Part shown: positions 62,219 to 64,000 of the stretch, piece after piece
Layout: each line of letters starts with the position of its first letter
How positions within the stretch are numbered: position 1 is the stretch's first letter
Source: Anaeropeptidivorans aminofermentans
GTDB lineage: Bacteria > Bacillota > Clostridia > Lachnospirales > UBA5962
Direction: 5' to 3'
Assembly: GCF_940670685.1 (NCBI RefSeq)
Contig: NZ_OW711693.1
Span: 1,550,001 to 1,614,000 of the forward strand
DNA length: 64,000 nucleotides
Position numbers and translations under genes: made by a program
The notes under the pieces: generated by a model
Told to the model about the DNA's origin: nothing
Seen by the model: the letters and a program-made list of their open reading frames with translations, nothing else
The model's database searches: none

Positions 62219-63079
62219 TTACACCCCTAAATAAAATCCGTCGGATAAAACACGCTCTATTTCTGAGACAATTTCCATAGCCTTATCCCTGTCGCTTTGA
62301 ATTACTTCCTCTACAATATAGTTAATAAGGCTCATGGGGGCCACAAAGGAATCTTTGAATGTTACGCTGTTTATCTGGCATTTAAGTATAATGTCTGCAT
62401 AAATTTCTATCTGTTTAAAGGAAGGGGAGGTTATAAGTATGTTTTTAACGCCTTTTTCCTTCATGCTGGAGAGCAAGGAAATAGTGGTGCGGGGATACCG
62501 GGGAAATAAAAAAGCGATGCATACGTCATCTTTTTCTGCACTTATGATTTCTTCCGGATATAGTGAACCAATAGCTTGAACCAGATGAACATTTTTACGT
62601 ATTTGGGAAAGCCTTGACATTAAATAATGGGAAATAGAGAAAGACCCTCGAAGCCCCAAAATATACACATTTTTTGCTTTACTGATCATAGAAACACATT
62701 TTTTTAAATCCTCCTCTGAAAGCATAGAGAGGGTTTCCATGATGTTATTCATATCTGTTTCAAAAGTAGATTTGAGCAGGCCGCTTCCTGCTTTATTTTT
62801 ATGGGAACGAGAGAGCCTTTCAGGAAGTCCTACCTTTTTTGTAAGATTATTTTGAATATTTTGCTGGAATTCAGAGTAACTGGAAAAGCCCAAAATTTTA
62901 GCAACCCGAATAATAGAAGTAGTGCTTACGCCTATTTCAAGAGCCAGGCTATCCAGTGTCTGAAAGGCAATTCTATTTAAATTTGCCAGCAGAAAATCCG
63001 CTACCTTCCTTTGGGTATTTGAAAGGGAAGCATATATTGAATTGATTTTAGCTAGAACATCAACTTCTTTATTTTCCAT
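62219..63079 (-). CDS. RpiR/MurR-family regulator with SIS domain
   Basis: A 286-residue regulator. The helix-turn-helix (about 10-85) has LSNTQRKVADFLLAN and LALEIGVSTTSIIRVAKILGFSSYSEF; the SIS domain (about 125-255) has KNVYILGLRGSFSISHYLMSRL. The nearest ribosome-like GGAG is 14 bases from ATG 63079, longer than ideal; a GTG five codons upstream is an alternative. It lies divergent to the broken nhaC gene and convergent to nothing. The effector is unknown. Confidence 0.87.
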   Translation of the reverse strand: MENKEVDVLAKINSIYASLSNTQRKVADFLLANLNRIAFQTLDSLALEIGVSTTSIIRVAKILGFSSYSEFQQNIQNNLTKKVGLPERLSRSHKNKAGSGLLKSTFETDMNNIMETLSMLSEEDLKKCVSMISKAKNVYILGLRGSFSISHYLMSRLSQIRKNVHLVQAIGSLYPEEIISAEKDDVCIAFLFPRYPRTTISLLSSMKEKGVKNILITSPSFKQIEIYADIILKCQINSVTFKDSFVAPMSLINYIVEEVIQSDRDKAMEIVSEIERVLSDGFYLGV

Positions 63080-63729
63080 TTTTAATGAGAACACTCCTTA
63101 AAGAAACATTTACTGTAAAGCAGCGAACAAAATACAAGTTTTTTACTAATACTACTATAACATAGTCTTTTAAAAAAAATATAGAAAACTATAAATATTT
63201 GTGTTTTTTAATAAAAATAACAGCGTATGGATATCATTACTCTATGATAAATTTATGCTAAACTCACAAAACCATGTAAATCCAAAATAATTCATTGACA
63301 CAATATAAAAAGTAAAATATACTTTATGTATTATTTAATTTTTTATAAAAGCTTCTGTTTCAATCATAAATCAATAAACATGCCTGAGAAAGTCTACCTA
63401 ATACAGCTATAGTAAATTTCAAATTAAACAGTAATAAAAATCGTATGCTTTGAATGGCTTAAACATAGGGGTTTTATATGTTTAAGCCGTTTATGAAAAA
63501 TAGATTTTTATTACATCCTTCTGTGAAATTTACTATATTATGCAGGGCTTTCCTGTATAAAAATACAGTTGCAAAGGGTTATAGGTTACCTTTATAAACC
63601 TAAATATACAATATGAAGGAGGCAAAAACATTTTACGGTTTTCATTTGCAAATGAGCTTGCAGGATACAAAGCTTATGCAAAACTCTTTTTAATTTTACC
63701 GCAATACTTATAAATTAGGAGGTTTATAA
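63080..63729. other. Intergenic region with a family A element
   Basis: It contains family A copy A9 (63408-63537). The rest is the AT-rich promoter space of the RpiR gene and the nhaC-like gene, with no further gene. Confidence 0.55.
63408..63537. repeat. Compact family A element (A9)
   Basis: The perfect ends TATAGTAAATTTCA and TGAAATTTACTATA enclose 130 bases with one hairpin (GGCTTAAACATAGGGG paired with TATGTTTAAGCC). It equals copy A8 reversed, without the 90-base two-hairpin insert. Confidence 0.85.
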
Positions 63730-64000
63730 ATGGCAGACAACAATCAAGCAACAAAATTAAAGAAAAGACCGTCATGGATGTTTTCCTTTATTATTCTTGT
63801 ATTGGTAGCATTATACCTTTTTTATACGCCTTCATCACAGAAACCAGCTGGGGCTCTATGGGTACGGTAGGCATTGCCATGATGGCAGTTGGCGCAGGCC
63901 TTGGGGCAAATCCTGCAATGACGGCAGGCGCAATCGTAAGCGGTGCATTTTTAGGAGACGGCTGGACCCCCATATCAGATACTCTTCTTGTTAATACCGC
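63730..64000 (+). pseudogene. nhaC: NhaC-type Na+/H+ antiporter gene, internally deleted and frameshifted (cut by window edge)
   Basis: After AGGAGG, ATG opens a frame that begins MADNNQATKLKKRPSWMFSF, continues into one hydrophobic span and stops at 63868. One frame over, from about 63821, the sequence reads FITETSWGSMGTVGIAMM and AGAIVSGAFLGDGWTPISD, matching NhaC TGTSWGTFGTIGVALM and GAIISGAYFGDKMSPLSD. In intact NhaC about 100 residues with several spans lie between these two parts. So the gene has lost that stretch and is out of frame. The 3' part continues past the window; it is non-functional unless a programmed frameshift and shortened topology are assumed. Confidence 0.75.

Overview
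The window looks like a chromosome segment of an AT-rich, anaerobic, probably endospore-forming member of the Clostridia. This is inferred from low-GC codon use, strong GGAGG ribosome sites with many TTG starts, a YIEGIA-type membrane module, a CheX/CheY/CheA-like cassette, mannose-type PTS and citrate lyase genes. I cannot name the genus from sequence alone. Accessory metabolic operons are separated by long intergenic spaces filled with short palindromic repeats.

Layout. 1-4.2 kb is a decaying purine/allantoin locus: the 3' end of a TRZ/ATZ-type amidohydrolase, a PucR regulator, an intact ureidoglycine aminohydrolase (allE), a fragment of an allantoate amidohydrolase-like M20 gene and a multiply frameshifted DUF1116 (YlbE-like) gene. 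4.5-7.4 kb is a three-gene signalling operon (CheY-like receiver, CBS-Hpt-HATPase CheA-like kinase, CheX phosphatase). 8-10.4 kb encodes a secreted LysM-M28 peptidase. 10.5-13.1 kb holds citX, citC and divergent citG; the structural citrate lyase genes citDEF lie 11 kb away at 24.5-27.1 kb. Between and after them is a sugar-type regulon: a His-less (Crh-like) HPr, an MsmX-like ATPase, two ADP-ribosylglycohydrolase-family proteins, a LacI regulator with several matching operators, a two-permease/lipoprotein ABC importer, and a ribokinase. An SDR gene follows at 28.5 kb.

30.3-32.2 kb is an RNA-repair pair (RNA ligase and HD-Pnk end-healing enzyme), preceded by a small promoter-to-terminator unit that may be an sRNA. 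GNAT, phosphotransferase-fold and RpiR genes follow. 36.4-43.4 kb (minus strand) is an amidohydrolase plus a complete oligopeptide-type ABC importer. 44.5-49.3 kb has the YIEGIA pair, a stress-type SDR, a membrane protein and a ferritin-like protein. 49.5-53.1 kb is a three-subunit molybdenum hydroxylase, followed by a zinc alcohol dehydrogenase, a 36-residue Gln/Asn-rich protein and a second amidohydrolase. 56-61.4 kb (minus strand) is a HAD phosphatase, a mannose-family PTS, a SIS-domain deglycase/isomerase and a GntR regulator. The right end has an RpiR regulator and an NhaC antiporter gene with an internal deletion and frameshift.

Three families of short inverted-repeat elements (called A, B and C here) recur across the window. 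Together with the pseudogenes they indicate an actively remodelled genome. The most novel functional candidates are the ADP-ribosylglycohydrolase/ABC/ribokinase regulon, the CBS-containing CheA-like kinase operon, the structured family A repeats and the small transcript at 29.8 kb.
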